Assembly (NCBI GenBank): GCA_017311185.1
Contig: JAESUZ010001752.1
Location: 62,001 to 126,000, forward strand
DNA length: 64,000 nucleotides
Reading direction: 5' to 3'
Source of the DNA: Proteles cristata cristata
Lineage: Eukaryota; Chordata; Mammalia; Carnivora; Hyaenidae
The notes beneath the pieces were generated by a model, which saw nothing but the letters and a program-made list of their open reading frames with translations, was not told the DNA's origin and did not search any database. Made by a program: the position numbers and the translations under genes. Below are positions 34,076-45,560 of this stretch, in pieces; the stretch's first letter is position 1, and the number at the start of each line of letters is the position of its first letter.

Positions 34076-34307
34076 AAAAGTGCCACTTTATCCCTAGAAG
34101 AAATATGGATGGGGGCACAATCAATAGACATTCTGCCTTTCCTCTGACAATATTTCCTGCTTTAAAGACTGAAAAATTTTTCTTGGCTAACTGCGACACA
34201 AAAAACACCCTAAGTTTACTCAATACACCAGAATCCTCCCCTCCTTTTTTGGTGTATTTTTTTCAATAAATCCTAAATTACCAGGAAAACAAAAAAAGTG
34301 CCACTTT
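34076..34307 (+). pseudogene. retrocopy of an unidentified mRNA 3' end, with TSD
   Basis: AAAAGTGCCACTTT stands at 34076-34089 and again at 34294-34307, a perfect 14-base TSD interrupting an old L1. The 204 bases between are not L1 or CanSINE. They end with AATAAA (34265-34270), 15 further bases and then GGAAAACAAAAAAA, the layout of a polyadenylated transcript. The content (ATCCCTAGAAGAAATATGG at the start, CTTTAAAGACTGAAAAATTT in the middle) was not recognised. It is most likely a 5'-truncated processed copy made by L1 machinery from a 3' UTR. A rare unlisted SINE is the alternative. The + orientation is taken from the poly(A) signal. Confidence 0.7.
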
Positions 34308-34599
34308 GTCATAATTGGACATATGTGCATTAAAATGATCTGGACCCTGCTTGTTATATTGTTCTATTTGCTATATTGCTGTATATGTACTACGTTAACT
34401 ATAGTAGCTGGATAAACCTTCACATCCAGTGGAATAAATCCTCCCACTTTGATTTTTTTCTTCAAAGTTTTCTTGTCTATCCTTCCCCCACCTTTTGCTT
34501 CTATATTAATTTAGAATTATCTTGTCAATTTTGACAAAAATAACTTGCCAGAGTATTTATTGAGATTTTTTAAATTGGGATTAAAATATTTGTTGGGAT

Positions 34600-36590
34600 T
34601 TTTATTTTACTTACACCTTCTTGACTGCTCCTCCTTTCTTTATGTAGAGCTGTGTTTCTGATCTATTTACTTTCTCCCTGAAGAAGTTCTTCTAACATTT
34701 CCTGCAAGGCAAATCTATCTACTGGCAACAAATTCTCTCAATATTACTTATCTGAGAAGTTATTTCTCTTTCATGTTTGAAGAATAGTTTTGCAGGGTAC
34801 AGAAGTCCAGGTTTGGTGGTTTGTTTGTTTTTTTTTCTCTGAACATTGAATTATTTCATTCCACTCTTGTTGCTTGTATGGTTTCTGAGCAATTGGGTTT
34901 AATTCTTATCTTTGTTCCTCTATAGGTAAGGTGTCCCCCCACCGCTGCTCTGGTTTCTTTCAGAATTCCATGTCTTTGATATTCTATAATTTGAAAATGA
35001 TATGCTTTCTTGCAGTTTTTTTGATATTTCTCTGGCTTGGTGTTTTCTGACCTTCCTGGATCTCTGGTTTGGTGTTTGACATTAATTTGAGGGAAAGTCT
35101 CAGTCATTATCATTTCAAATGTTTCTTCTGTTACTTTTCCCTTTCTCTTCTCCTTCTGGTATTTGCATACATGTATGTAATGCTTTTTGTGGGAACATTG
35201 CTTGAAAATTCTGTTCATTTTTTTCAGGCTTTATCCTCTTTGCTTTTTGGTTTCCAGGGATTTATTGATAATATCCTGTAGCTCAGAGATTCTTTCCTCA
35301 ATGTGTCCAGTCTACTAAAAAAGCTCATCAAAGGCATTCTTCATTTCTGTCACAGTGTTTTTGATCTCTAGCATTTCTTTTGATTCTTTTTTACAATTTC
35401 CATCTCTCTGCTTGCATTGCTTGCCCATCTGTTCTTGCATGCTGTCTACTTTATCCATTATAGCCCTTGGTGTATTAATCATAGTTGTTTTAAATTTCTG
35501 GTCTAGAATTCCAACATCCTTGCCATGTCTGGTTCTGATGCTTGCTCTGTCTCTTCAAACTATGTTTTGACTTTTGGTATGCCTTCTAATTTTTTTTTTC
35601 TTTTTTTTTTTAATGTTTATTTTTGAGAGAGTTAGATACAGAGTGTGTGTGTTGGGGTGGGGCAGAAGGAGAGGGAGACACAGAATCTGAAGCAGGCTCG
35701 AATGTGGGGTTTGAACTCATGAACTGTGAGATCATGACCTGAGCCAAAGTTGGAGGCTTAACCGATTAAGCCACCCAGGCGCCCCTCTAATTTTTTCTTG
35801 ATAGCCAGACATGATATATCAGTAAGAAGAAACTACTGGAAATAGGCCTGTAGTAATATGGTGGTGAAGTATGGGAATAAGGGAGGCTTTTTCTACTTTT
35901 GTGATTAGGTCTCAGTCTTTCAGTGAGCCTGTGCCTCTGGACTGTGAACATCACTTGAGTGTTTTTCTGTTTTTTTTTCCCCCTTTAAATAGGGCAGAAT
36001 GGCTAGCATGGGCTTACATTGGGTATTTCCCTTCTCCAGGTCAGTTAGGCTCTGATAATACCCCAGCAGTTTAAGCTCTGGTTAACTAGATCCTCCTTAG
36101 GGCAGGCCTCATTAAGAACAAAGTCGTCTGACATATCAAAATGATTCCTTTCCCCTCTCTCTGCTGGGAGCCCAAGATTTTTCTCCAGTATTTTCTGTGG
36201 GAATCTAGTTGAGCTTCTGCAGGTAAATCTCACAATATTGTTGGGGCCCACTTATGATTGGGCTCCACTGAAGTTTTTAACTCTCAGAGTCATCTACACT
36301 GAGCCTTCAGCAATTCGTCAAGTACGGTTTAGGTTTTACTACTTGGCACAGATTTTGTTGGCAGTTTCTGCTGGTGAGGCCCCACTCTGATAAACTGTGA
36401 CTCCCTCTATTTATTTGCCTGTTTCCACAATCTTGGGCTCAGTGGCTTACTCTATCTTCTCCTTGGAAGAAGAGATGGATGTGAGATGTATTAGTTTTTC
36501 AGTCTGTTCAGCCTTTTGCTTGTTAGGACGGAGTGGCAACTTCTAAGCTCCTTGTATGTGGAATGGAAATTGGGACTGTCTCATTTATTG
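34600..36590 (-). mobile_element. old L1-related sequence (L1/HAL1-like), antisense, probable
   Basis: Contains GAGATTCTTTCCTCAATGTG, then AGGCATTCTTCATTTCTGTC and TTTTTGATCTCTAGCATTTC, a dispersed mammalian motif that I associate with reversed L1/HAL1 sequence. The family name is from memory and uncertain. A CanSINE interrupts it at 35,603-35,785. Confidence 0.5.
35585..35799 (-). mobile_element. CanSINE, antisense
   Basis: A reversed tail (TTTAATGTTTATTTTTGAGAG) and reversed head (TTAAGCCACCCAGGCGCCCC). The flanks TCTAATTTTTTTTTTCTT and TCTAATTTTTTCTT are the TSD with T-run slippage. Confidence 0.9.
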
Positions 36591-36592
36591 TG

Positions 36593-39345
36593 TAAAATAA
36601 ATGAAACATAATATTTACCATTTTAACCATTTTTAGTTGTACAGTTCAGTGGTATTAAATTTATCCAAAATATTTGCAACCATCACTACGATCCACCTAC
36701 ATAACAGTTTTAATCTTGTAAAACCAAAACTCCATACATAAGCAATAACTCCCTATTTCCCCCTTCCCCAGTGTCTGGCAGCCACCAGTCTATTTTATGT
36801 CTTTATGATTTTGACTACTCTATCTTGTACAGGTGGAATCATACAGTACGTTTCTTTTTGTGATTGGTTTATTTCACTTAGCATAAGGTCCTCTAGATTT
36901 ATCCATGTTAAAACATATGTTAGAATGGCCTTCCTTCTCAAGGCTAAATAATATGCCATTATATGCATATACCACATTTTGTTTATCCATCCATCTATCA
37001 ATGGACACTTTGGTTTCTTTCACATTTTTGCTAATGAAATAATGCTACTATGAATGTAGGTGTACAAATATCTCTTTGAGATCCTGCTCTCAGTTCTTTT
37101 AGGTATATACCCAGAAGCGGAATTGCCAGGTCATATGCTAATTCTATTTTTAATATTTTGAGGATCTGTCATACTGTTTTCCATGGTATAGTGTGTGTAC
37201 CATTTTATATTTCTGACAGTGGTGCATAAGGGTTCCAATTTCTCCATATCCTCTCCAACACTTACTATTTTCTATTTTTAATTTTTTATGGTTCCCATCG
37301 TAAGCAATATGAGGTGATCCCTCATTATTGTATTTTTTATTTGCTTTTCCCAAATCACTAGTGGTGTTGAGAATCTTTTCATGAATTTATTGATAATTTG
37401 AATACCTTCTTTGGAGAAGGATCTATGTAAGTCCTTTGTCCATTAAAGTTTTTTTCATTGAGTTTTAGGAGTTCTCTATATATTTTATCCTGTTACTCTG
37501 TTGATGCTCTCTTTTGATGTACACAATTTTTAAATACTCATGAAGTCCAGTTTGTTGAATTTATTCCTTTGGTGCCTTTGCCTTTGGTGTCATATCTAAG
37601 AAATCATTGCAAAATTCAGTGTCATGAAGTTTTTGCCCTCTGCTTTCTTCTAAGAACTTTATAGATTTAAGCATTACATTTAGGTCTTTGGTCTATTTTG
37701 AGTACATAGTGTTAGGGGAGGGCCCAACTTTTTTCTTTTGCTAAGTGGTCATTTAGTCCTCCCAGCACCATTTGTTGAAAAGATTGTCCTTCTCCAATTT
37801 AATGGCCTTATCACCCTTGCTAAAAATATATACGAGTTATTTTTATTTTGGGGCTCTCTGTTCTAATCAGTTGATCTGTATGTTTTTATGTCAATACCAC
37901 ACTGTTTTGATTATTGTAGTGTTGTAGTAAGTTTTGAAGACACAAAGTGTGAATGTCCCAGCTTTATTCTTTTTCAAGATTATTTTCACTGTTTGGGGTT
38001 GCTTAAGCCTCAATATAAACTTTGGGGTGTGTTTTTCTGCAAAAAAAAAAAAATCATTAGATTTTGATAGGAATTACATTGAATCTGTAGCTCTCTTGGG
38101 GTAGTGTTGACATCTTGATAATGTTAGGACTTCCAATCCATGAACATCAGATGTGTTTCCATTTATTTATGTCTTCCTACACTTCTTTCAGCAATTTGTT
38201 ACAGTTTTTATTGTGAAGTGTTTCACCTTCATGGTTAGCTCCTCCTTTACTCTTTCTCATGCTACTGTAAATGGAATTGTTTTCATAATTTCCTTTTCAG
38301 ATTGTTCATTATTAATGTATAGAAATGCTATTTGACTTTTGTGTGTTTACTTTGTATTTTATTAGTTTGATGAGTTCATTTCTTATTTTAAACCTTTTTT
38401 TGTGTGCAGTACTTAGAGTTTTCTACATTTAAGATAACATTAGAGGGGCATCTGATGGCTCAATCGGTTAGGTGTCCAACTTTGGCTCAGATCATGATTT
38501 CACAGTTCGCAGGTTAAAGCTTCATTTCGGGCTCTGTGCTGACAGCTCAGAGCCTGGAACCAGCTTCCGATTCTGTGTGTGTGTGTGTCTCTCTCTCTGC
38601 CCCTCCCCTGCTCATGTTCTGTCTGTCTCTATCTCTCAAGAATAAACATTAAAAAATAAGATCCCCTGAGAACAGAGATAATTTTACTTCCTTCTTTCCT
38701 ATTTGTATGTCTCTTGCTTATCTATTTTTTGCCTAATTGCCCTTGCTGGGACTTCTAGTACTCTGTTGAAAAGAAGTGACAAAAAGAGACATCTTTGTCT
38801 TGCTCCCAATCTTTGAGGAAAAGCTTTTAGTCTTTCATCACAGAGCACGATTTTCTCTGTGGGTTTTTTATATATGGCTTCTATTTTGTTGAGGCAGTTT
38901 CCTTCTAATTCTAGTTTATTGAATGTTGTTTATCCTGAAAGGTGTTGAATTTTGTCAAATGCTTCTTCTGTGTCCATTGAGATGATCATGTGTTTTTTTA
39001 CTCCATCTGTTAAGGTGGTGTACTAAATTGATCAGTTTTCATATCTTGGGCCATCCTTGCATTCTGAGAATAAATCTCAGTCGGTCATGCTGTATAATCA
39101 TTTTAATATGCTGTTGAATTCTGTTTTGGAATGTTTTGTTAAGGATTTTTGCATGAAAGTTCATAAGGGATAATGTTCTGTAGTTTTTTGTTTGTTTTTC
39201 TCCTTGTAGTGTTGTAGTCTAGCTTTGGTATCAGGGTAATCCTGGCCTTAGAGAATGAGTTAACAAGTGTTTCCTCCTTTTGGTTTGTTTATTTTTTGTT
39301 GTTTGTTTTGTTTTGTTTGGAAAAGTGTGAGAAGGATTTGTAAAG
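36593..39345 (-). mobile_element. old L1, antisense, interrupted by a CanSINE
   Basis: A reversed 3' UTR (ATTTACCATTTTAACCATTT, then GTACAGTTCAGTGGTATTAA) leads into reversed ORF2. The - strand of 37001-36795 still reads MIDGWINKMWYMHIMAYYLA. Reversed ORF2 continues to about 39.3 kb with many stops. Confidence 0.82.
38444..38652 (+). mobile_element. CanSINE, sense, inside antisense L1
   Basis: Begins GGGGCATCTGATGGCTCAAT, has (GT)n at 38,574-38,590 within its 3' part, and ends CTCTCAAGAATAAACATT. Confidence 0.88.
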
Positions 39346-40565
39346 ATATGTGGTTAACCACTTAACTCTAGTATAGATGTTAAAGAACAGTAGTATTAAA
39401 AACTGTAGTTACAATAATTTGTTATGAATGTACAATATAAAAAGAGGTAAACTATAACATCAATAACATAAAAGGTGGGGAGTAAAAGGGTAGCATGTAA
39501 TTGTATGTGATTTGTATGTGATTGAAAGTAAGTTATTATCAGCATAAAATAGGTTGTTATACCTACACAGTGTTTTATGTGAACCTCATGGTAACCACAA
39601 ACAAAAACCTATAGTAGATATACAAAAGACAAAGAGGAGAAAATCAAAGCATACCAATAAGAAAAATTATCAATTCACAAAGGAAGGCAGCAAGAGAAGA
39701 AGAAAGGAATAAGGTAAATACAAAAAGGCTAAAAAAACAACAAGATGTCATTAATAAGTCCTTATAGCAACAATTATTCTAAGTATAAATGGATTAAATT
39801 CTCCAGTGAAAAGTCATAGAGTGGCTGGATGGATTAAAAAAACAAGACCCAATTATATACTTTCTATAGGAGACTTAAGGATGCACATAGACCAAAAGTG
39901 AAGAGATGGAAAAAGATATTCCATGGAAGTAGAAACCAAGAGAGAGAAAGGCTAGCTATATATCAGACAAAATAGACTTTAAGCCAAAAACAGTAACAAG
40001 AGACAAAGAAGGTCATCATATACTGGGGGTTAATATATTAAGAAGATATAATAATTATATATGCACCCAATATTGAAGCACTTAAATATATTAAGCAAAT
40101 ACTAACACATCTGAGGGGAGAAATAGACAATACAATAATAGTAGGGGACTTTAATTCTCTACTTTTCACAACGCATACATAGATAAGCCAGACAAAATCA
40201 GTAATGAGCCAGTGGATTTGAACAACACTGCAGACCAAATGGATCTAATAGACATATACAGAATATTGCATCTAACAGCAGCAGAATACACATTCTTCTC
40301 AAGTGCACCCGTAATATCCTTCAGGATAGATCATATGCTAAGCCACAAAACAAGTTTCAACAAATTCAAAAAGGTACAAAACATTGCTGAAAGAAATGAA
40401 AGGAAAACTAAATGGGGAGATATCCCATGTTCACGTATTAGAAGACAACATTGTTGAGATGGCAGTATGTCCCAAAGCAATCTACAGATTCAAAATCCCT
40501 ATCAAAATTCCAGAACTTTTTTTTTTTTTACCAAAATGGAAAGGCCGATCTTAAACTTATATGGA
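39345..40565 (+). mobile_element. L1 ORF2 fragment, sense
   Basis: Sense ORF2-like sequence from the endonuclease and reverse-transcriptase parts: ATATATGCACCCAATATTGA, then GGGGACTTTAATTCTCTACT, ATGGATCTAATAGACATATA and TTCTTCTCAAGTGCACC. It is broken by stops. It abuts an antisense L1 on the left, and an ERV-derived segment on the right. Confidence 0.78.
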
Positions 40566-40569
40566 CATT

Positions 40570-40862
40570 ATGAATCTGTTGGCAGCAAATGGACATCTAT
40601 TAACCAAGGTCAACCTGACTCCAGCTGCTGCTGAGTGCCCAATCTGCCAGCAGTGGAGACCAACACTGAGCCCTTAAGATGGCACCAGTTTGATCACATT
40701 GGACTGCTTCCAACATGGAAGGGGCAGTTGTTTGTTTTTACTGGAATAGACACTATGGACACAGGTTTTACTTCCCTGTACACAAGGCTTCTGCCAAAGC
40801 TATCATTCTTGGACTTACAGAATCTGCCTGCCTATGTATCTATATATCTATGTATGTGTCTG

Positions 40863-40908
<46 letters not shown>

Positions 40909-41060
40909 ATCTATCTACCATTATAGTATTCTACATAGCATTGCTTCTGATCAAGGAATTTCCCCTCACAGAAAATGAAGTGAAGTCATAGGCCTGTGCT
41001 CACAATAATTCACTGGTCTTACTATGGTCTCCATGTTTCTTGTGTCTCATCTCTTCCCTG
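40570..41060 (+). pseudogene. broken endogenous retrovirus pol (integrase) segment
   Basis: Three parts of a retroviral integrase can be seen on the + strand, in different frames. A CPIC pair from the zinc-binding domain comes first, followed within a few codons by a stop. Then comes the start of the catalytic core with FDHIG (codons at about 40,686-40,703), which holds the first catalytic Asp. Last is IASDQG (about 40,940-40,957), with the second catalytic Asp in another frame. A (TCTA)n microsatellite of about 50 bases lies between the two Asp motifs, and further stops follow. The catalytic Glu and the C-terminal domain were not found. No LTRs were identified at either side. It is a dead, partial copy. 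The ERV class is not assigned. Confidence 0.75.
40855..40915. repeat. (TCTA)n tetranucleotide microsatellite
   Basis: At least 11 TCTA units in a row, preceded by interrupted TATC/TATG units, inside the ERV integrase remnant. It is likely polymorphic. Confidence 0.95.
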
Positions 41061-41439
41061 TGCCCAGGGGTTCAAGTTCTCAGCCTCTCTTAAGCATTGT
41101 TAAGAAGAGCACATATTGGATAACAACTCAGAACATCCCTGACAATGCTTTTTAAACTTGGTTAACTGAAGTTTTATCTGGTTTAAAGAGTTACCCTAAT
41201 TATCCTAAAGAAGACAATTTTCACATTTCCTATCACAACAACCAATTAAAGGGAATCTACTCCATGAACCCATAGGGTACTGTGCTTAACTTAGAAGGGA
41301 TTGAGGATAGTTGCTGGGATCTCAGCCATTGATGGTAGGAAAACCCAGCAAATTGGGATGAGCACATGGCCAGAGAGGTTAACTCATCAATCTGAAGAGT
41401 CCTTGTGGAGGATTCTCTAAAGGATATTAGTGGATTGGT

Positions 41440-41965
41440 ACTTGATCCACTTCTATTAGTTGGATAGGCCAACTACAAAAACTGAAGTCCCCAGAATATA
41501 TAATGGCTCAAATACACTCAAGTTTATCGTCACTCATATGAACAGCCTGAGATCGCCAGTGGTGGGGGAACTATGTTCTGCACAGGCATTCAGTGATCCA
41601 GGTTGATAGAGTCTGCCATCTTTAATACATGGCTTCCAAGTTTTTCCCTGGAAATCAGCACCCAGCCACTGGAAGGCGGAAAGAGGTACACACAAGGTTT
41701 TGATGGCTAGACCTGGAATACCATTTCTTACTTTCCTTTGGTGGAACTGAATTATGTGCCCGCATCTTATTGCAAAAGAGACTAGGCTGTGATCCTAGGA
41801 AGAAAGGAAAATGATTTTGGTGAGGACTAGCAATGTTGGATATATAGCATCTATATCAAAGGGATAGGGATGTGTCTGGATCAGGACAACAGGAGCTAAA
41901 GCCAAGTTTATTGGAATTCAGATAGGAGGCAGTATTCTCTTTGAACTGTTCTGGCCAATTTAAAG
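41440..41965 (-). repeat. possible old LTR, antisense
   Basis: Read on the - strand, it ends with a GATAAACTTGAGTGTATTTG then GAGCCATTATATATTCTGGG layout, preceded by a TCAACCTGGATCACTGAATG-type stretch. This resembles the 3' part of old mammalian LTRs. The family and boundaries are uncertain. Confidence 0.35.
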
Positions 41966-43070
41966 TAAGCCATTATCCAGCTACATCCATGGAGTTGGTT
42001 TTGGTGGTGGAAGTGTTATTGATCTAGACCCTGGGAAAAGGGGCTCCAAGAGGGTAGTATTCTAGGACCTGAGCCAAGTCCAAGTTCTAATGGTGATACT
42101 GAAGGGCAGTAACAAGGACAGAGATTTGGGAGAAGGCTTACATGTGAGGCCTTGCCTTGCAGATTCTTTGCCCTTGACTGCAAGACTTAATCCCAGGTCA
42201 CCCCTACTGGTTGGCATGGAAGTGTTTGGGCCAGGCATAGCTCTGAGATAGTATGAGGATGATTGTCCGACTGAAATTTTCTTTAACGTTGTCTTTTCCA
42301 GAAGGGCACTCACTTAAATTCTTCAAGGAACTTAATCTTAAAAGAGATCTGTCCTGCTACGTGTGGCTTCTTTAAACAGCCGTATTCATACTTTCTTAGT
42401 AAATTCCTACTAGCTTTTAGGAATTTACATTAAAATAATGCTGGGACACAGGTCTGAATTTCTGATGTCCTGTGATCTCATAGGACACATTCTGTCTCAC
42501 AGTTTAGGCATGTAACCTAGAGGCTAAATAATTACTACATTTTAAATAATGAATAGATTCTTTATAGAAAACTTACATAAATTACTTGTTTTGTTTGCTT
42601 TCTTCTTTGGAGGTGGCCCAAAAAATCTTAACAGTTGTTTAGGGCTTTCTGAAAATTGTCTTTTAAGGATGATACTGCATGTACTGTCTAGAGATGTTGG
42701 AACAGATGTCGTGAAGCTCTTACACTATAATATGCTAAGAGTGCCCATGTATCCCCCAGGCATTATCACAGAAAGTCCACAAATATATTCATTGCACTTC
42801 AGGGTGTTGCCTTCCCCTTGACCCTTCCATTCTCTTGATTGTTCAATGCACAAGGGTTATTAAGCTGAAAGATGATTATTACACTCCATCGTGGTTGCCA
42901 ACTATATCCTGGCAGATTTTTTTAAACATATTCAGAAAAACCACTGTAGTTTAATGACATAACAGAATATGGAAGCCTCTAGTCTTGGAGTAAGCTAGCC
43001 TATTTCATAGAACAAAATATGGGATAGGAAAAGAAGCAGTATGTTACAGTAGTTTAGCATAGACTGTAGT
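41965..43070. other. gene-free stretch, nothing recognised
   Basis: No repeat or exon could be supported. Open frames of 83 codons (-) and 90 codons (+) have no recognised similarity and look like chance. Confidence 0.4.
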
Positions 43071-43084
43071 ACATCTACCACTTT

Positions 43085-43250
43085 TATTATTAATTTTTAG
43101 ATAGCAAAGGAGAGGGGCAGAGAGAGAATCTTAAGCAGACTCCACACTCAGCCCAGAGCCCAAAACAGATTTCAATCCCATGAACCTGAGATCATGATCG
43201 AAGCTGAAATCAAGAGTCAGATGCTCAACCAAGTCCCCCAGGCATGCTAT
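43085..43250 (-). mobile_element. diverged CanSINE, antisense
   Basis: GGAGAGGGGCAGAGAGAGAA, then a CTCAACCAAGTCCCCCAGGCA end. ATCTACC lies on both sides (43073-43079 and 43253-43259). Confidence 0.75.
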
Positions 43251-43267
43251 AAATCTACCCTTTAATG

Positions 43268-43455
43268 GCAATTTGATCTTGGACTGATTTTAACCACTTC
43301 AGTACCTCAGTTTCCCCATCTGAGAAATGGGGATTATAGTAGTACTCACTTCTGTAGGATTATTGATAGAAGTAAATGAGATAATGCATAGAAAGTGCCT
43401 ATCATGATACCTGGCATATAGTAGGCCCTCGAAAAATATGTCACCTATCATTATA
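43268..43455 (+). repeat. MIR SINE
   Basis: TACCTCAGTTTCCCCATCTG, then AAATGAGATAATGCATAGAA and CATGATACCTGGCATATAGT are the diagnostic MIR core and 3' part, in sense. Confidence 0.88.
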
Positions 43456-43668
43456 GGATAAGGTTTTTTAAAAAACCAATCATCTGAGTAAGAAAAAAAT
43501 TGTAGATTAATCAATCCAAACACTGTTCTTAATGGTTAGCAGTGAATCCTTGAAATTCTGCTGTTAAAAGGGAACATCTTTGATCATCTCCACCTGCATC
43601 AGCCCTTCTAGTTACCCTCTCAGAGAAAATATCAGACCAAATAGGGAGAATAGCCCAAACAAAAGTCT

Positions 43669-43860
43669 AGAGCAGAGGTTCTCATAGTGTGGGCCTCTGG
43701 TCAGTCACATCAACATCCCAGAAAACTTTCTAGAAATACAAATTCTTGGGTCGGGTACCTTAGACCTACTAAATCTGAAAATCTGGAAGTGGAGCCCAGC
43801 AATCTGGGTGTTGATAAGCCCTCTAGACAGTTCTTAAGCTCAGATTTGGGGACCATTGGC
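43669..43860 (+). repeat. MER5-like hAT DNA-transposon fossil
   Basis: AGAGGTTCTCATAGTGTGG, then CTAGAAATACAAATTCTTGG, CTACTAAATCTGAAAATCTG and GTGGAGCCCAGCAATCTGGG fit the non-autonomous MER5/Charlie group. Confidence 0.7.
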
Positions 43861-44234
43861 AAAGAGCCACCAGAGTTAAATTTGTTGATAAAACACAGCC
43901 TGCAGTCATTGTAGAGGACTCATGGAGGGTCATGAGCCCAGGCCTGAACTTTCAGCTGCCTTCCCTAATCTCCACCTGAGCCCTTCCTGCCCCAACTCTG
44001 CCTCCTGTGGCATTTTGGTTAATGGTCCTGCGCCACACCATCTCTCTGCCCACTCTTCTGGATCCTTCTCTTCTCTCACTTTTCACCCAGCCTGGCTCCA
44101 AGAACCTGCTGGTCTCCCTGCCTGAGTGCCTGTGGCTGTCTGCTCCTCTCTCATACTGCCTCTCACTGGGTTTAGGATGGCAGTGCCACATTTTTGTTGT
44201 TTCTGACCTCTTTTTCTTTGGTTTTCCCAAATTT

Positions 44235-44790
44235 CTCTCCACACTGCCACAGCATGGCTTTACTAAAATATGGTCTTATTCCACCTCTTGAAAATCTTCA
44301 AATGCTATAGATAAGCTCCTTACCATGATATTCCAGACTCCTCACAACCTAACCAGAGATTACATTTCCAGCCTCTCCTTCCTGTCTGAGTCTCTCATAC
44401 CATATACTCCAGCCACTTTACCTTTTATTCTGTCAATTCCAAGCTCTTCGATGCTCCCTCCGTATGCATTTGTTCCTTGTCTCGCATATTCTTCTTCATT
44501 ATCTGCTTATTGAGATTCTATTTAAAAGCTCAGCTTTAACATCACTGGTCCTGGAACCTTTCTTGACTCGTCTAAGGAGATTTAGAATCTCTCTTCACCA
44601 GTCATACTCTATTTTTTTTAAAGCACTTACTACTCATACTGATGGTTTTCTTACTAGACTGTGAGCTTCTTAAGGGCCACAAAAAAAAAAGTGTCACCTT
44701 ATTTACCTTTGCACGTCCATCACTCAGCACAGTGCTTAGGACTTCTTAACTACTTGCTTAATACATGTTTGCTGATGGAATGAAGGAGTG
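44235..44790 (+). repeat. L2 LINE 3' part, sense
   Basis: CTTGAAAATCTTCAAATGC near the start, then TTCCAGCCTCTCCTTCC, TTCTTGACTCGTCTAAGG, CTAGACTGTGAGCTTCTTAA and ATCACTCAGCACAGTGCTTA follow the order of the L2 3' coding end and UTR. It ends TTTGCTGATGGAATGAAGGA. It is ancient and non-coding now. Confidence 0.8.
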
Positions 44791-44879
44791 AAAATAAGCA
44801 CATTGTTACAAAGAGAGTTTTCCTTCTAAGGAACAAAACCTCAGCTGCCCAGGCATAGAATGCTGCCTCTGAGAAAGTA

Positions 44880-45330
44880 TTAATGTTCTGGATCACGGAG
44901 GAGGCCGTAGAAGAGGGATACATCTCTCAGGGGAAACCATGGAAGAGTTTGGGCAGGTGAAATGTAATTATCCAAGCTGGCCCTGGGCCAAGGATTCTCA
45001 GAGCCACCGTGAGGCCAGGGCTAAACACAAATGGGTACGACCTTCATCTCGCATCCCTTCTGAAGAGCTGCCCCTCTGGCAGCGTGAGCCCCCTAACAGC
45101 TTGCTGGGGCCTGGAGTCAGTCTCACTCACAGGGAAAGGGCAGCAGAGCCCTGTGACCCAGCAGAGCCGGCTGCTTGGCTCCCGGCTGCCTTTGGTCTAA
45201 ACACAGCCTGTTGTGGGAACGGAAGCTGGCCTGTGATCTCTCTTTCATTCTTCTGGGCTGCACTGCTGCATTCCTTCCAGCTGAAGTTAGCCACACGCAC
45301 TTGCCTTTGAGGACACAAGACCCCAGTGTG
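44880..45330 (+). other. GC-richer segment with a 123-codon open frame (unproven)
   Basis: A 123-codon frame starts at 44939 with ATG in the context AAACCATGGAAG (A at -3, G at +4) and ends at 45310. The protein (MEEFGQVKCNYPSWPWAK at the start) matches no family I recognise and is rich in Pro, Arg and Ala. Overlapping frames of 78 and 91 codons on the - strand suggest GC composition rather than coding. It could be an exon of a non-coding RNA, a regulatory segment or neutral sequence. Confidence 0.25.
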
Positions 45331-45459
45331 TAACAAGAGCTTAACCTCAAGTCCCTCACTTTGTGTGTGTGTTTGTGTGTTTATGCTCATTTCTAGAAAC
45401 AATAAATCCCCGTATCCAAATGATCAGGCAACACGTGCACAAATACACACAATTGAAAA

Positions 45460-45560
45460 GCCTTATTTTGCAGATGACTTCAAATCCTTTCGGGAAGGAG
45501 GTGCAGGTTACACAAAAGGTGGCTGAGGTGGTATTTAAACACAAACTCTGACTCCAGCCA
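45460..45560 (-). repeat. MIR fragment, antisense
   Basis: CTTATTTTGCAGATGACTTC, then GGTATTTAAACACAAACTCTGA and CTCCAGCC fit reversed MIR. Confidence 0.5.

Larger units (their letters stand above)
32815..34600 (-). mobile_element. old L1, antisense, interrupted by a retrocopy
   Basis: A reversed 3' UTR (TTTTAATTGATGTATAACAT, then GTGTACAAATGGTGTTTATA) is followed by reversed ORF2 with stops. A (TG)n run lies at 33,664-33,690. A 204-base foreign insertion sits at 34,090-34,293. Confidence 0.78.

Noticed and set aside
40855..40915. Regular short repeats as a CRISPR array
   Set aside because: They are tetranucleotide units without spacers, in a mammalian genome. The same holds for the TTCC run at 59.3 kb.
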